The position numbers were made by a program, and so were the translations under genes. From Tritrichomonas musculus (taxonomy: Eukaryota; Parabasalia; Tritrichomonadida; Tritrichomonadidae), in assembly GCA_039105265.1 (NCBI GenBank), contig JAPFFF010000013.1, positions 2,480,001 to 2,544,000 on the forward strand: 64,000 bases of DNA, written 5' to 3'. Shown piece after piece: positions 35,497-44,943 of the stretch. The stretch's first letter is position 1, and the number at the start of each line of letters is the position of its first letter. The notes under the pieces are model-generated. The model did no database searches. It was not told where the DNA came from and saw only the letters and a program-made list of their open reading frames with translations.

Positions 35497-38376
35497 ATGA
35501 GCAAATCTTCAGCCACTTCTACTGCTAATTTCCCTGATGAAATGCCAAATATGGATAAAGAAGAAGTATTTTTTGACAAGTGGCTTGACAAAATTTCAAC
35601 GAAACGCAAAAAAAATAGGAGACGACTAGTAATAACAGATTGGGAGTTCTTTGTATTAAAAAAGAAGTCATTTTCAAAAAAATTAATTTTATCTTATACT
35701 TTCAAATGGCTTGATATAACAAGCATAGAGAGCAGCGATGAGTATCCTAATCAATTTACGCTTTTTTTTAAAAATGACAAAAATAATAACAAACGAGGGC
35801 AAGTTATCCAAAAAGAAGACGCCAAAGTACGAAGTTATTTTATATTTAAATATCCTAAATGCAGAAAACTTCTTGGATTCTTCTATACAAAACTAAAATC
35901 TTTTCAAATGGATGATGACCTCCCCAGTTTCAAATACCCTCCATTATTTTCCTTTCCTAATGCTCAATTATCAATTACAGATTACTTACGAATGAAACAA
36001 CGTCGAAATAATCATCGAATATCAGCCAGTACCATAAACTCGATCAAAAAGTTTATTGCCAGTAAACCGACTGAATTTTGTCTTACAGAAATACGCGGAA
36101 TAGTCAGTATTCTTCCACTTTTCCTTGAAATCATATATCTGATTCCCACCATAAAGACGTTAATTATTCCATTCAATGTGAATTTCAATAGTTTAAAAAT
36201 TTTGATGAATTTTTTGCCTGAAAACAAGACCATCACCTCACTAACATTCAAAGACAAGCTTCCCGAAAACTTTTCGAAATTCACGGAAACCTTCCTTTCA
36301 TCTTCCTCGTCAAAAATCATTCATTCATTCAAATTTATCAATTCAAAATTTTCAATGCAAGACGTTAAGGACCTTTCAAAAATTGTGAGGAAGCGAAACA
36401 TCATGAGTCTTCATTTGAACAACGTCTTCTGTCCGATTTCAATACCGCCATTCAAATATTATTTTCAGAACAACTCCGGCTTTCAAAATTTGAATGAGCT
36501 CTCAATTGACCATGCATATTTAATAGAGATACGATCATTTATGCCTTATTTAAAGAATGTTTCATCGTTATCGTTAACACAGTGTTCTTTTCAAATCGCC
36601 GATCTTTTTGCGGTTTTGACACCTGACTATCAAATGACTTATTTAAACGTCTCCCAAAATAAGAACGAGAAACGAATTTTCGATCCTATTACGTTTCCTC
36701 GCTTTTTGTCTGTTTTGATTCTCCAGAATATTGAGTGGGATGAGCTGAGTCTTCGTGAGTTTGTTGAGAGTTTGATGAACCATAAGCCTGAGGCAAGTAG
36801 TCCTTCTGTTCCTGACAACGAGTTGAAGTTGGACCTTTCGCATTTAGGAATGAACGATAAGGATTGGGAACTCTTCTTTGGACAGCTTGAAGACATTCCA
36901 AGAGGCAACATTGTTGGTCTGAAATGGGACAACAATCCAATTGACAAGCGATTCATTATGTTTATAAATTCATTCATTAATTTGAGAACTTTATCGTTAA
37001 ACGGTTGCTTTATACGAAACGATAGTGATTTGAATGCCCTCCTTCAATTCATAGCGAAGTCAAAACTTCTCGAGAATTTGTCTTTCACTGGAACTGACAT
37101 CAAAAGTATGGGAAGACAAGTTCTCTCTGTAATTGATACTTTGTACGTCAACAGATCAATCAAGTGCATCGATGTGAGTAACCATAATTGTGGCGATTCA
37201 ATCCTGGTCAAATTGTGCGACGTTTTGATTGAGAATAGAGTGATCGAGGAGATTTCATTTAATAGAAACGGAATAACTGACATCAATCTCTTCGAAATGC
37301 TCTTGTTCGCAATGCAGAAAAGAGGAAAACCGCTCTTCTTCCAGTTCCCAAAATCATTCGCGAAGAGCATGCTTCAGTTTGGAAACATCAGCAATGATGA
37401 TGTTAATCTCATGCAGAAAATGTATCAGGTGATGGTCCTTGGCAATCCAAAGATAAAAAAGATTCCTGAAGCTTCAATCAAGCGTAAAGAAAAAGTTGAA
37501 GATAATGAAAGTGAGAACGAAAATGAAAAAGAAGTTGAATTTGTAATGAAAGATTATGAAAATGATATAGATGACATCGATTACGATGAAAACGCTAAAA
37601 ATAGAAGATTGGAATTGGAAAAGAAGTTCGAACAAATGAAGTCTAAATTTGCTCAGGGCGAATTTGATGACATTCAAATCACTGTGGATCCCGAAGAACA
37701 TAAAGAAGAAGAAGAAAATGATGAATTTGACTTCAATGAGGACGATGAAATTGAAATCACATCAACGGTTAAAAAGAAGAAGAAATCTGGAAAGAAGAAG
37801 AAGAAATCTAAAGGCAAAAAGAAGTCTAAAGCAAACGAGAAAAAGAAGAATGGCAACAAAAAAGAGGAAGAAGACGGATTAAATGACGAAAATTCAGACC
37901 AAACAAATCTAAATAATTCAGAAAGTAGTGAATTGAGTGCTTTTGTATTTGAAGCCAAAAAGGAAACCAAACAAGAACAGCAAAATAGTGAAAATATTGA
38001 AAATAATGAGGATATTGAAAATAATGATGATATTGAAAATATTGATCATGTTGAAAATATTGATGATATTGATGATAATAATGTTGATAATAATAATGAT
38101 GATGATGATGCTTTTGGAGGTGAGAAGAAAGATGCGGATAATGAACCTTTAGAAGAGGAAGTTAAAAAAAAGTCATCAAAAGCAAAGCACAAAAAGAAGC
38201 ATAAGAAAAAAGGTTCAAAATCAAAGTCAAAGAAGAAAGGAGGAGGAGATAATCCACTTGACGTTATGTCTGGGGATGATCTAAAAGATGACGATTTGAT
38301 AATTTCTTCAGAAAATGAAATCGATAATATAGATGATAACAAAGATGATATAGAGATTAAATCTGAATCTGATTGA
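35497..38376 (+). CDS. CARMIL-like leucine-rich-repeat protein with charged tail
   Basis: 959 residues from an ATG with no signal peptide. Residues about 25-135 look like a PH-type domain (basic strands, KWLDI..., ending in a helix FIFKYPKCRKLLGFFYTKL). Residues about 190-625 are leucine-rich repeats of the cytosolic, RI/CARMIL kind (LKTLIIPFN, NLRTLSLNGC, LENLSFTGTDI, IKCIDVSNHNC, IEEISFNRNGI). The order PH-LRR is that of CARMIL regulators of actin capping protein. From residue 650 the tail is low complexity with alternating Lys blocks and Asp/Glu/Asn blocks (ENIENNEDIENNDDIENID...). I see no capping-protein-interaction motif. Role at the actin cortex is an inference from architecture. Confidence 0.82.
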   Translation: MSKSSATSTANFPDEMPNMDKEEVFFDKWLDKISTKRKKNRRRLVITDWEFFVLKKKSFSKKLILSYTFKWLDITSIESSDEYPNQFTLFFKNDKNNNKRGQVIQKEDAKVRSYFIFKYPKCRKLLGFFYTKLKSFQMDDDLPSFKYPPLFSFPNAQLSITDYLRMKQRRNNHRISASTINSIKKFIASKPTEFCLTEIRGIVSILPLFLEIIYLIPTIKTLIIPFNVNFNSLKILMNFLPENKTITSLTFKDKLPENFSKFTETFLSSSSSKIIHSFKFINSKFSMQDVKDLSKIVRKRNIMSLHLNNVFCPISIPPFKYYFQNNSGFQNLNELSIDHAYLIEIRSFMPYLKNVSSLSLTQCSFQIADLFAVLTPDYQMTYLNVSQNKNEKRIFDPITFPRFLSVLILQNIEWDELSLREFVESLMNHKPEASSPSVPDNELKLDLSHLGMNDKDWELFFGQLEDIPRGNIVGLKWDNNPIDKRFIMFINSFINLRTLSLNGCFIRNDSDLNALLQFIAKSKLLENLSFTGTDIKSMGRQVLSVIDTLYVNRSIKCIDVSNHNCGDSILVKLCDVLIENRVIEEISFNRNGITDINLFEMLLFAMQKRGKPLFFQFPKSFAKSMLQFGNISNDDVNLMQKMYQVMVLGNPKIKKIPEASIKRKEKVEDNESENENEKEVEFVMKDYENDIDDIDYDENAKNRRLELEKKFEQMKSKFAQGEFDDIQITVDPEEHKEEEENDEFDFNEDDEIEITSTVKKKKKSGKKKKKSKGKKKSKANEKKKNGNKKEEEDGLNDENSDQTNLNNSESSELSAFVFEAKKETKQEQQNSENIENNEDIENNDDIENIDHVENIDDIDDNNVDNNNDDDDAFGGEKKDADNEPLEEEVKKKSSKAKHKKKHKKKGSKSKSKKKGGGDNPLDVMSGDDLKDDDLIISSENEIDNIDDNKDDIEIKSESD

Positions 38377-38536
38377 AATTTTGATGATTTCTATAATTAA
38401 GGATTAATTGTTTATTAAATATTATTTAAAATTTATATTTATTTATTTTAGAAAAATGAATCTAGCATATTGTTTGTTTGCCTTTAGATATTATTCTTTT
38501 GGATATTTGATGATAATAGCATAAGTAAAAAAAAAA

Positions 38537-38608
38537 TGTCCCACTGCGGAATCGAACCGCAGTCTGATCCGTGTCAAGGATCTATTCTAACCATTATACT
38601 AGTGGGAC
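38537..38608 (-). tRNA. tRNA-Val (anticodon GAC)
   Basis: On the minus strand: acceptor GTCCCAC/GTGGGAC with A73, D-arm containing AATGGTTAGAAT (one mismatch in the D-stem), anticodon stem GATCC/GGATC around the 7-base loop TTGACAC, and T-arm TGCGG TTCGATT CCGCA. The loop gives G34-A35-C36, reading GUC/GUU as valine. It differs from the usual eukaryotic Val loop only at position 34 (A to G). A73 and G1-C72 suit Val rather than Asp. A run of seven T follows as terminator. Confidence 0.9.
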
Positions 38609-38721
38609 TTCTGTTTGTAAAATTAATTCAAAATTGTAGATACTTTAATCATCAAATAGATATGCAAATATTTTAGATGAATCTAACAAAGGATCATTGA
38701 ATAATTCATCTTACAAATCAT

Positions 38722-38746
38722 AAAAAAAAAAAAAAAAAAAAAAAAG
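38722..38746. repeat. 25-A homopolymer
   Basis: Uninterrupted A run between tRNA-Val and the 3' end of the BspA-like gene. Confidence 0.7.
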
Positions 38747-38861
38747 ATTTCGAAATTAAAAGATATTTATTTGTAGAATTATGATTCAAAACATGAGATC
38801 ACTAGAAATAAACGAAATGAACATAAAAATGAATGCTCTGTTATATTTTTCTCCTTCTAAA

Positions 38862-41051
38862 TTAAGGTTTTTTAATAATTTTATTTTCTATGCACAGATC
38901 TAGCGCATGTGGATTACAATATATAAAAACTCTCTTTTCATAAGAACCAGTATAAAATTCACTAATTGGTATTTTAATTTTTTTGGAATTTGGGAAAGAA
39001 ATGATAAAAAGGCAGAAGCATTTGTATAAGAACTTTTCACCAATTACCAAATCGTCACCTAGGAATTCAATTGCTCTGAAGATACAATTTGATAACGCCA
39101 TACACTCGAATCTGTTTATTTGTGGAGGTAATGATAAATATTCAATACATGAATTTTTAAATGAATGATAAACGCTCGTCAACTTTGTATCTGAAGGGAT
39201 TTCAATGCTTCGTAAATTTGAGCAATGACTAAAGCACTCTTTTCCAATATAAGAAATGCTTGAAACTATGCGAAAATTGTGAATATTAGTATCAATGAAT
39301 GATTTGTCACCAATATAAACCAAGGATGAGTCTTTTGGAATACTGATATTATCAAGATGCTCACAATATCCAAAAGCTTCATCATCAATCTTTGAAACAG
39401 ATGAAGGAATTGAAATGGTTCGAATATTTGATCTATAAAATGCCTTTCTTCCAATATATTTCAAATTTGAAAACTTTGAAAAATCAACAAATTTGAGTGA
39501 ATTGCACCATTCAAAAGCATTGTCACAAATTTGAATGACACTTTTTGGTATAAAAATATTTTCAATTGAAGATTGAGAAAATGCATCTTTATTGATTAAA
39601 ACAAGTTCTGAATCATCTGACATGTTAATTTCATTCAAATTTGGGCACTCAGAAAATGAAAATTCGCCAATTTCTTTGACAAAGGATGGAATGTCAACTT
39701 TTTGAATATCACGAAAAGCAAATATTATAGAATCATACACGTCATTTGATGGATTTGATTTTTTAATGATAAATTTATTATCATGAACAATCATGCATTC
39801 ATTCTGATCAGAAATAACGACTTTTTTTAAACTTGGAATTTTTTCAAATAAACTGCCTTGCAACTTTTTGAGACCAGAAGGAAAGTAAAGTTCTTCAATT
39901 ATGGTTTCAAAAAGGCTTTCATTGCCAATTTCTTGAAGATTAGAATCAGTTGGAATATTAAAAAATTTCAATCTCGAACATTTTTTAAATGAATTGTTGC
40001 CAATTTTTGTCACGCTTGAAGGAAGACAAATTTCCTCAATTGCAGTGGCTGAAAACGCGAAATCACCAATTGAATCAAGTTTTGAATTTTCGCAAAAATT
40101 GACATATTTCAATTGTTTACAATAATAAAAAGCTCCGTATTCAATTTCAGTGACACTTGAAGGAACACAAATTGATTGAATTGTTGTATTCAAAAACATG
40201 TACTTACTAATTGAAATCAATTCAGAACCTTCAGAAAAATCAAGAACTTTCAAGTTTTGACAATAAGAAAAAGCTTCTTCTTTAATTTCTGTCACTTTTT
40301 TAGGAATTGTTATGTATTCAATGAATGAATTATTGAAAGCATTTTTTTCAATTATTTTAAGTTGTGAATTTTCTTGGAATAAAACGGTTTTCAGTTGATG
40401 ACATTCACAAAAAGCACTTCCTCTTATTTTAACAACACTCGATGGGATTGTGATCTGTGTTAATGAAGAAAACGAGAAAGAATTTCTTGGAATTTCTTCA
40501 ATTTTTGAATCACAAGGAAATAAAACTTCTTTCAATAAATGATAATCACTAAAAATGCAGAATGACATTCTTTTTATGAATGATGGAATAACAACATGAT
40601 TAATGTCACTTCTAACAAATAAAATTGTGTCATAAAATTGAACGTCTTTGTTTGATTTGCCAACAAGCATCGTATTGTTTATAAATGAAAAATTTTTGTT
40701 AGATGGAGCAACAATAATTGTAATTAATTTATTCGCACTTAAACACCATCCATCCTGGATTTCTTCAACACTTGAAGGAAGTGAAATGCTCTCAACTGAC
40801 GACTCGCAAAATGAATATGATTCAATTCTGAGAAGTTTGGAATCTTCGGCGAATTTTAAGGTCTTAATTGGGCTATTATTGAATGAAGATGTCTTAATAC
40901 ATGTAATAATATATTCATGCTTGCCTTTTTGGACTGATTTAGGAATTATTATATCTGCTAACGGTTTTTCTTTTTTCGATCCAATTATGCTTGCTGTATA
41001 TTTTTTTGGATCTAGTTCATATTCTATTCCATTTAATTGGAGCTTAATCAT
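38862..41051 (-). CDS. BspA-like leucine-rich-repeat protein (LRR_5 family)
   Basis: 729 residues from an ATG, made almost wholly of Treponema-type TpLRR repeats of about 23 residues. The pattern is 'I.IPSSVTEIEYGAFYYC..LK.V.F...S.L..IG..AF..T.I', repeated from about residue 60 to 700. This is the BspA-like family, hugely expanded in trichomonads and related to bacterial surface proteins that bind host components. This member has no signal peptide and no membrane segment, as is true of many in the family, so surface location is uncertain. Two of the repeats hold insert-like blocks (near residues 125-165 and 430-465) with 'YDTILFVRSDINHVVIPSFI'. The family is thought to have spread by lateral transfer and duplication. 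Confidence 0.95.
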   Translation of the reverse strand: MIKLQLNGIEYELDPKKYTASIIGSKKEKPLADIIIPKSVQKGKHEYIITCIKTSSFNNSPIKTLKFAEDSKLLRIESYSFCESSVESISLPSSVEEIQDGWCLSANKLITIIVAPSNKNFSFINNTMLVGKSNKDVQFYDTILFVRSDINHVVIPSFIKRMSFCIFSDYHLLKEVLFPCDSKIEEIPRNSFSFSSLTQITIPSSVVKIRGSAFCECHQLKTVLFQENSQLKIIEKNAFNNSFIEYITIPKKVTEIKEEAFSYCQNLKVLDFSEGSELISISKYMFLNTTIQSICVPSSVTEIEYGAFYYCKQLKYVNFCENSKLDSIGDFAFSATAIEEICLPSSVTKIGNNSFKKCSRLKFFNIPTDSNLQEIGNESLFETIIEELYFPSGLKKLQGSLFEKIPSLKKVVISDQNECMIVHDNKFIIKKSNPSNDVYDSIIFAFRDIQKVDIPSFVKEIGEFSFSECPNLNEINMSDDSELVLINKDAFSQSSIENIFIPKSVIQICDNAFEWCNSLKFVDFSKFSNLKYIGRKAFYRSNIRTISIPSSVSKIDDEAFGYCEHLDNISIPKDSSLVYIGDKSFIDTNIHNFRIVSSISYIGKECFSHCSNLRSIEIPSDTKLTSVYHSFKNSCIEYLSLPPQINRFECMALSNCIFRAIEFLGDDLVIGEKFLYKCFCLFIISFPNSKKIKIPISEFYTGSYEKRVFIYCNPHALDLCIENKIIKKP

Positions 41052-41440
41052 TAAAATCGTAAGAAAAATTTAGATTGAGTTATATTTATTTCAATTTTCC
41101 ATTTTTTGAATATCTTTAATTTATGAGTTAAATTGAAAAATCAGGAGAACAAGTCTATTATTTTGCAATTTTTTTATCTTTTTTATTGTTAATTATTATT
41201 ACATTATTCATTATTTTAAATAAAGAGATATTCATCTAATTCAAAAAAATGTTTGATTATAATTGAAAATACTAAAAAGGATTCATCAAAAATGGAGGTT
41301 ATTCTGGTTATATTTATTTATCATTGATTTCAATTTCCGTTAACAATTATTATATACATAATTTACAACATTTCACTTCCTCTGCGAAGTTATATTGAAA
41401 TTCAAAAAAAGTTTGTTAAACATGGATATCAAAAAAGAGT
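41052..41440. other. Spacer between divergent genes
   Basis: About 390 bp of AT-rich sequence between the BspA-like gene and the TEX264-like gene. It holds the initiator-like TCACT at 41441 at its right edge and nothing else recognised. Confidence 0.4.
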
Positions 41441-41445
41441 TCACT
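41441..41445 (+). promoter_or_regulatory. Initiator-like TCACT before TEX264-like gene
   Basis: TCACT with its A 11 bases before the ATG at 41454, matching the trichomonad Inr spacing. Confidence 0.5.
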
Positions 41446-41453
41446 TTAATTAT

Positions 41454-42083
41454 ATGAATTTATTCTTAGTAATAAGTTTTATTGTGTTAGTTATTGCCTT
41501 TATCATATATGCATATTATTCATCACTGTTCGACTCAGCTACAATTACAAGAGGTCCTTTTCAAGAGTTGTATGTTGCATATATCACGAACAAAGGTGAT
41601 TATAAAGAAGCATGGAACCATTATCATGAAATTTGCACTATTATCAATAATAGAGGCTGTCAAAAAGATGCACGCTTGCTTCCAAGTATTGGACTATATT
41701 ATGATAATCCCCAAAATGTAACTGATAAAGCTCAATTACGATCATCAATTGGAATAATTGTTGATGAAGACTGGTTCAATTCAAATGTGAACAAACAAAT
41801 TAATGATAAGTTACGATTTGGTAAAATTAATGCATTAAAAGATTCACTTCAAGTTCGATTTCCTCAAAGATCAATGCTTGGTATTTTCACAGCCCTCAAA
41901 AAAGTATATCCTCAAATTTTTAAATATCTTGAAGATCATAACGTGAAAAATAATGAAATGACTGAGATTGCAGAGATTTATAATTTCGAAAAGGGTAAAA
42001 TGATTTTTCTTCTGGGATTAGGAACCAGAGAAGAAAATGATTTTATGACGACAATTCCTGAAACATATGATTTTAAAAGTTAG
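41454..42083 (+). CDS. TEX264-like protein (GyrI-like domain with N-terminal membrane anchor)
   Basis: 209 residues. Residues 4-22 (FLVISFIVLVIAFIIYAYY) form an N-terminal membrane anchor. The rest matches the layout of TEX264: 'RGPFQELYVAYITNKGDYKEAW' at the start of the GyrI-like small-molecule-binding domain, then PSIGLYYDNPQNV (residues 78-90), a strong signature of TEX264 homologues, then 'LRSSIGIIVDED'. Human TEX264 is an ER-membrane receptor for selective autophagy and also recruits p97 to DNA-protein crosslinks. It has a longer acidic C-terminal tail with an LC3-interacting motif. Here the protein stops soon after the GyrI-like domain and no clear LC3-interacting motif is visible, so autophagy function is uncertain. 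An initiator motif precedes the ATG. Confidence 0.85.
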   Translation: MNLFLVISFIVLVIAFIIYAYYSSLFDSATITRGPFQELYVAYITNKGDYKEAWNHYHEICTIINNRGCQKDARLLPSIGLYYDNPQNVTDKAQLRSSIGIIVDEDWFNSNVNKQINDKLRFGKINALKDSLQVRFPQRSMLGIFTALKKVYPQIFKYLEDHNVKNNEMTEIAEIYNFEKGKMIFLLGLGTREENDFMTTIPETYDFKS

Positions 42084-42273
42084 TTGAGTAAATAAAATTT
42101 CAGAGCATATCTTTTTGATGTTTATATATGTATATATAATAAATGTTCTATTCCAATTTCTTCTTTATATAAATGAGATATATAAAATAAATATTGAATT
42201 ATTTTTTTCAGAATAATTCAAAAAAATATTCAGTTTTTTCTGTGTATAAATTATAAATCTTAGAAAAAGTTTA

Positions 42274-42432
42274 AGGGCGTACGTCCAATTCGATGATAGA
42301 AATTCAATGAGATTTCTCAAATATTTTAATTTTTTTTTAGAGTAAGATTTATAATTTGGAAGTATTGAAAGATGTATTCTATGAGTTTATTCAATATTGA
42401 CAAGTTTACAGAATTTTTAGGACGGACGCCTT
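42274..42432. mobile_element. TA-flanked MITE, Tc1/mariner-like, 159 bp
   Basis: Ends AGGGCGTACGTCC (left, 42274-42286) and GGACGGACGCCTT (right, 42420-42432) are inverted copies with two mismatches, and TA lies directly outside both (42272-42273 and 42433-42434). Size, tips and TA duplication fit a non-autonomous Tc1/mariner-type element. No coding sequence. It sits 21 bp before the ATG of the broken C2 gene. Confidence 0.75.
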
Positions 42433-42454
42433 TAAGATAATATTAATTTTTCAA

Positions 42455-43107
42455 ATGATTACTTTGAGAATTATTTCTGCATCTAATTTGCCTGCAGCAG
42501 ATATAAATGGCCTTTCAGATCCATATGTAAGAGTATGTTCCAAGAATTTTGGACCCTTTTCGCATGCAATTGGCAAAACCAAAACAATTAAAAACTCTTA
42601 AAACTCAAATTGGGACGAATACCTCTTGTTATTTTCGATTCATCAATTCGGTTAAGCTTTTTCGATTCAGATACGCTTGATGATGATGATATTTTAGGAG
42701 AAGCTGATATTTTTCCTTCATTACAGAATTTTTACAGAAATAATGCTCAAGTTCAACAAGCAAAGATTAATTTACGTTCAAAATATAAAAGCACTGAATC
42801 ATGTTCAGTTCAATATTCAATTATCACGATAATAACAGATTTTGATTTCAAGCCAAAGAAAAAAACAAAGAAAGTGTATGTTTATATAACTTTTGGTTCG
42901 TTTCAACCAAATTCACAAGAAATTATTCATTTATTATTCTATGGAGTTAATAAAAATGGTACATTAGTTGATCCAATATATGATACGCATACGGAAGGAG
43001 AAATTGAAGCTACTCATTTCAGTCCAGCAGGATTAGTTCAAGTATATACATTTACAGCTGAAGTTTTTCAAGAATCAGGCATCTATGTGCAATATTTTTT
43101 GTCGTAA
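42455..43107 (+). pseudogene. Broken C2-domain protein gene
   Basis: An ATG at 42455 starts a textbook C2 domain: MITLRIISASNLPAADINGL then SDPYVRV. An in-frame TAA lies at 42599-42601, where C2 domains have the residue before N-x-N-W. Shortly after NWDEYLL the reading moves to another frame, in which VIFDSSIRLSFFDSDTLDDD and ILGEADI complete the Ca2+-binding loops. The 3' part (from a TTG at 42610) adds a beta-rich C-terminal domain ending at 43107. So the gene carries one stop and one frameshift. Aspartates of both Ca2+ loops (D in LSDPY, the FFDSDTLDDDD run) are intact, so decay is recent. Intact relatives would be small cytosolic Ca2+/phospholipid-binding proteins. The MITE just upstream may have cost it its promoter. 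Confidence 0.8.
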
Positions 43108-43446
43108 AAGCAAATTATCTAAAGGCAAATGCCAAATCGATCCGTTACAAATTCCGACGAGTTTGCAAACAATGAAAATCTCCCAAAAAGAGTAGAATAA
43201 TAATGCATAAATAAATATTGAAAAAAGTGCTTTTTTCATATATCCAAAATAAGACATCTATTGAAAAAGTGGGGCAGAAAAAACGATATTCCGAATATAT
43301 GGACCTAATGATGAAAATATAATAGCAGAAAGAAGTGTCTAAAATGAATTAAACAAATTGAATTTTCATATCAAGGTACCATCTTTTTGTTCAAAATATA
43401 TTCGGTTTTCTTGTGCAAGGTATATTTGGGGATTTAACATAAATGA

Positions 43447-43447
<1 letters not shown>
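43108..43447. other. Spacer, possibly decayed coding
   Basis: Short open stretches occur in several frames (for example KTIFRIYGPNDENIIAERSV near 43276-43340, plus strand), none long enough to call. The minus frame 43075-43257 overlaps the end of the C2 gene and is not supported. Confidence 0.3.

Positions 43448-43509
<62 letters not shown>
43448..43509. repeat. 62-A homopolymer
   Basis: Uninterrupted run of 62 A, the longest homopolymer in the window. It marks the left border of a less AT-rich island that ends near another 25-A run at 44339-44363. Confidence 0.9.
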
Positions 43510-43513
<4 letters not shown>

Positions 43514-43544
43514 TTTTGAAGATAATCCATTAATAGCTGAGCAT

Positions 43545-43700
43545 TCCAACTTCTGATCTCTTCAAATAATTCCAGTTTTTCTTTTATATCTTTGCCGTTA
43601 ATGCTTTCAATTCTTGCAATTGAGCATTCCCTTTTTCATCCATAAACCTTTTATTGGTCTCTCGAAGCTTCTTTTGTCCAAGGTAATATACGTGGAGTAA
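43545..43700 (-). pseudogene. Possible relic of a coiled-coil protein
   Basis: The minus-strand frame reads GQKKLRETNKRFMDEKGNAQ then LQELKALTAKI before a stop. This charged heptad-like segment looks like real protein, but it has no start and no partner. Low confidence. Confidence 0.3.
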
Positions 43701-43757
43701 ATCTTTTCAAGCCGTTCAGGTAAATGTAGATCCGATTTTTCACCTCATTTCGATTTA

Positions 43758-44186
43758 ATGTCCGCTCGACAAACATCAACTCATAACAATAGCAAAACTA
43801 TCAACTCGCCAAATACGAATACTTCACAAGTTACGGATAATGCTGTGCGAATCCAGCAATTTCTAGTTACGGAAAACACCACTTCGATATTTACTCAGAT
43901 CATGGCAATGCGTGTACATATAAATTACATCGATCCAAAAAACAAAGTTACAGAAAATTGGCTGGGACCAACAATTAGTGTTCCACCGCCTCCCCGCTAT
44001 TATAATAAGGATAAATCCTTGTTACCAATATCAAAGAAAACGCCACAAAATACAGTTACAAAGGATACTGATCAACAAATTATGGAGAATAAATATACCT
44101 GGAATTTTTCTCATTTTCCTTTTTTAGTTTGGATGAAATCATTTAATTATTCATATCCTTCTTCGAATAATTTTAGTCTTATATAA
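43758..44186 (+). CDS. Hypothetical protein, 142 residues
   Basis: ATG-initiated frame rich in Ser, Thr, Asn and Pro, with a central GPTISVPPPPRYYNKDK segment. The composition is more protein-like than that of spacer frames, and base composition is less AT-rich than around it. No family recognised. It lies in the island between two long A runs and may be a fragment of a larger decayed gene. Confidence 0.3.
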   Translation: MSARQTSTHNNSKTINSPNTNTSQVTDNAVRIQQFLVTENTTSIFTQIMAMRVHINYIDPKNKVTENWLGPTISVPPPPRYYNKDKSLLPISKKTPQNTVTKDTDQQIMENKYTWNFSHFPFLVWMKSFNYSYPSSNNFSLI

Positions 44187-44943
44187 CACAGCATCAGACA
44201 ACGTAAGCAATCCTGAGAAATTTTTATCTTCGATGAAGCATGAGTTAAGAAAGTACCAGTAAAAATGCTAGAGGTTATTATATTAAAATTTTCCTTCAAT
44301 CAGAGCCAGCAGACCTATGATAAATTTAAAAAAGAAATAAAAAAAAAAAAAAAAAAAAAAAAATATTAAATATAATAATTTATATTACCCATAATATCAA
44401 ATGAGCCATTTTTTCGAGAGGCTGGGCGTCGGGAATTCCGAATACTTCATCGTATTTTGAGATGATGGTATCTCACAATTAATAATATCTTCTTTGATAT
44501 TAGAATTTTGTTCTTGTTTGCGTTTACAGGAATTTTATGGCGCAAATGCCCAGATAAGACTTTATATTAGGTTGAATAGGTGAAACTCTCCCCAAAAAAA
44601 GTATAAACATCAGAAATATAAACTTTTTGAGAATAAAGTCTCCTTGAGTTTCATTTATAATTATAAAGTTAGAAAGTGAGTTCGCACTTAAAAGATAACT
44701 TATTAACATTGGAAAGTGGAAAAAACTGATATTTTGAGAAGAAAAAAGTGAAAATCAGAAAATCTACCTGAAATTTTCTTTTTTACTTTTTGACATTATA
44801 AAATGTTAAATTTAGGTAAAAAAAAATGATTTAGACGTTTTACTGTTTTTTGTTTGTAGACAATACTTTTTAAATCATTATTAAAGTGAAACATTTCTTT
44901 TAATAACAAAACACTATTTGATCATAATAATTTTTTATTTTTT
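44187..44943. other. AT-rich spacer with 25-A run
   Basis: Contains a 25-A run (44339-44363) and no supported gene. The 61-codon minus frame at 44524-44709 is not convincing. Confidence 0.35.

Noticed and set aside
43075-43257. 60-codon minus frame with a signal-like hydrophobic start
   Set aside because: Overlaps the end of the C2 gene, is short, and the rest of the frame has no protein-like pattern.
44524-44709. 61-codon minus frame
   Set aside because: Short, AT-driven hydrophobic composition, no supporting motif.
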